Source: Novosphingopyxis iocasae (lineage in GTDB: Bacteria; Pseudomonadota; Alphaproteobacteria; Sphingomonadales; Sphingomonadaceae). From it: a stretch of DNA of 64,000 nucleotides. The stretch spans positions 395,001-459,000 of the forward strand of contig NZ_CP060495.1 in NCBI RefSeq assembly GCF_014334095.1, in the 5' to 3' direction. Positions 63,976 to 64,000 of this stretch are shown here, piece after piece. Below the pieces are notes generated by a model. The model had not been told where the DNA came from and ran no database searches. It saw only the letters and a program-made list of their open reading frames with translations. The position numbers and the translations under genes are program-made. The first letter of the stretch is position 1, and each line of letters begins with the position of its first letter.

Positions 63976-64000
63976 CCGTTCGCCCTGAGCTTGTCAAAGG
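63976..64000. repeat. third copy of the dispersed repeat, cut by the window edge
   Basis: Starts CCGTTCGCCCTGAGCTTGTC and differs from the copy at 62638 by one base (CAAAGG instead of CGAAGG). It is in the same orientation as that copy and reaches the last base of the window. Confidence 0.75.

Overview
The window looks like chromosome from a high-GC alphaproteobacterium of the Sphingomonadales (Sphingomonas, Sphingopyxis or Novosphingobium type). This rests on the gene content: two large TonB-dependent receptors in sugar-utilisation loci, korA-korB, and a yajC-secD-secF-Mth938 block. It also rests on short intergenic repeats that I recognise from sphingomonad genomes (around 5657-5747, 11236-11300, 12951-12990, 62638-62732 and 63976-64000). 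No plasmid, phage, transposase or CRISPR structure is visible. The strong third-position GC bias produces very long antisense open frames (over 500 codons opposite aceA, secD and others), which I treat as shadows.

Layout. 1-2260: a DUF347 membrane protein cut by the window edge, a membrane-anchored LuxR-type regulator and two small hypotheticals. 2307-5594: isocitrate lyase divergent from an XRE/short-chain-acyl regulator (glyoxylate bypass). 5657-17317: ordinary core genes (NfeD/SPFH pair, CitE-like lyase, M28 peptidase, guaB, rsmB, TPR protein, DUF481 protein, rppH, HSL-type esterase), interrupted at 11465-12688 by an AT-richer DUF6236 gene. 17494-20502: 2-oxoglutarate:ferredoxin oxidoreductase korA-korB with a 35-aa membrane peptide gene between them. 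20518-28205: YdjM-type hydrolase, EF-hand lipoprotein, photolyase, SDR, cyclopropane-fatty-acid-synthase-like enzyme, serine hydrolase and an SGNH-like secreted protein.

28219-41678 is a carbohydrate locus: GH3 beta-glucosidase divergent from a LacI regulator with a perfect 16-bp operator between them, then a TonB receptor, a GH144-type glucanase, a 1033-aa secreted (alpha/alpha)6-type protein, an esterase and a FucP-type sugar transporter. The best guess for its substrate is a beta-glucan, possibly beta-1,2-linked. 42127-44129 holds an orphan gene-transfer-agent-type holin and a GAF-PAS-GGDEF protein.

The most interesting region is 45455-58635. A GH31 enzyme retains the sulfoquinovosidase signature residues. 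It heads a seven-gene operon with a LacI regulator, an aldo-keto reductase, an SsuD-like FMNH2-dependent monooxygenase, GlpD, an SsuE-like FMN reductase and a RibB homologue that has lost its catalytic acidic motif. Upstream lie a divergent TonB receptor, an MFS transporter and a YeiH-type anion exporter. The same 17-bp operator-like sequence (15 of 17 positions identical) sits at both promoter regions. Together these encode a plausible complete route for sulfoquinovosyl glycerol: uptake, hydrolysis, oxidative desulfonation to sulfite and 6-oxo-glucose, reduction to glucose, glycerol-3-phosphate oxidation, flavin supply and sulfite export. The oxidative (sulfo-SMO) pathway is known. The TonB/MFS uptake, the embedded glpD and the degenerate RibB are what look new here. 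After a tRNA-Pro(GGG), the window ends with the Sec translocon accessory genes and a glycosyltransferase.
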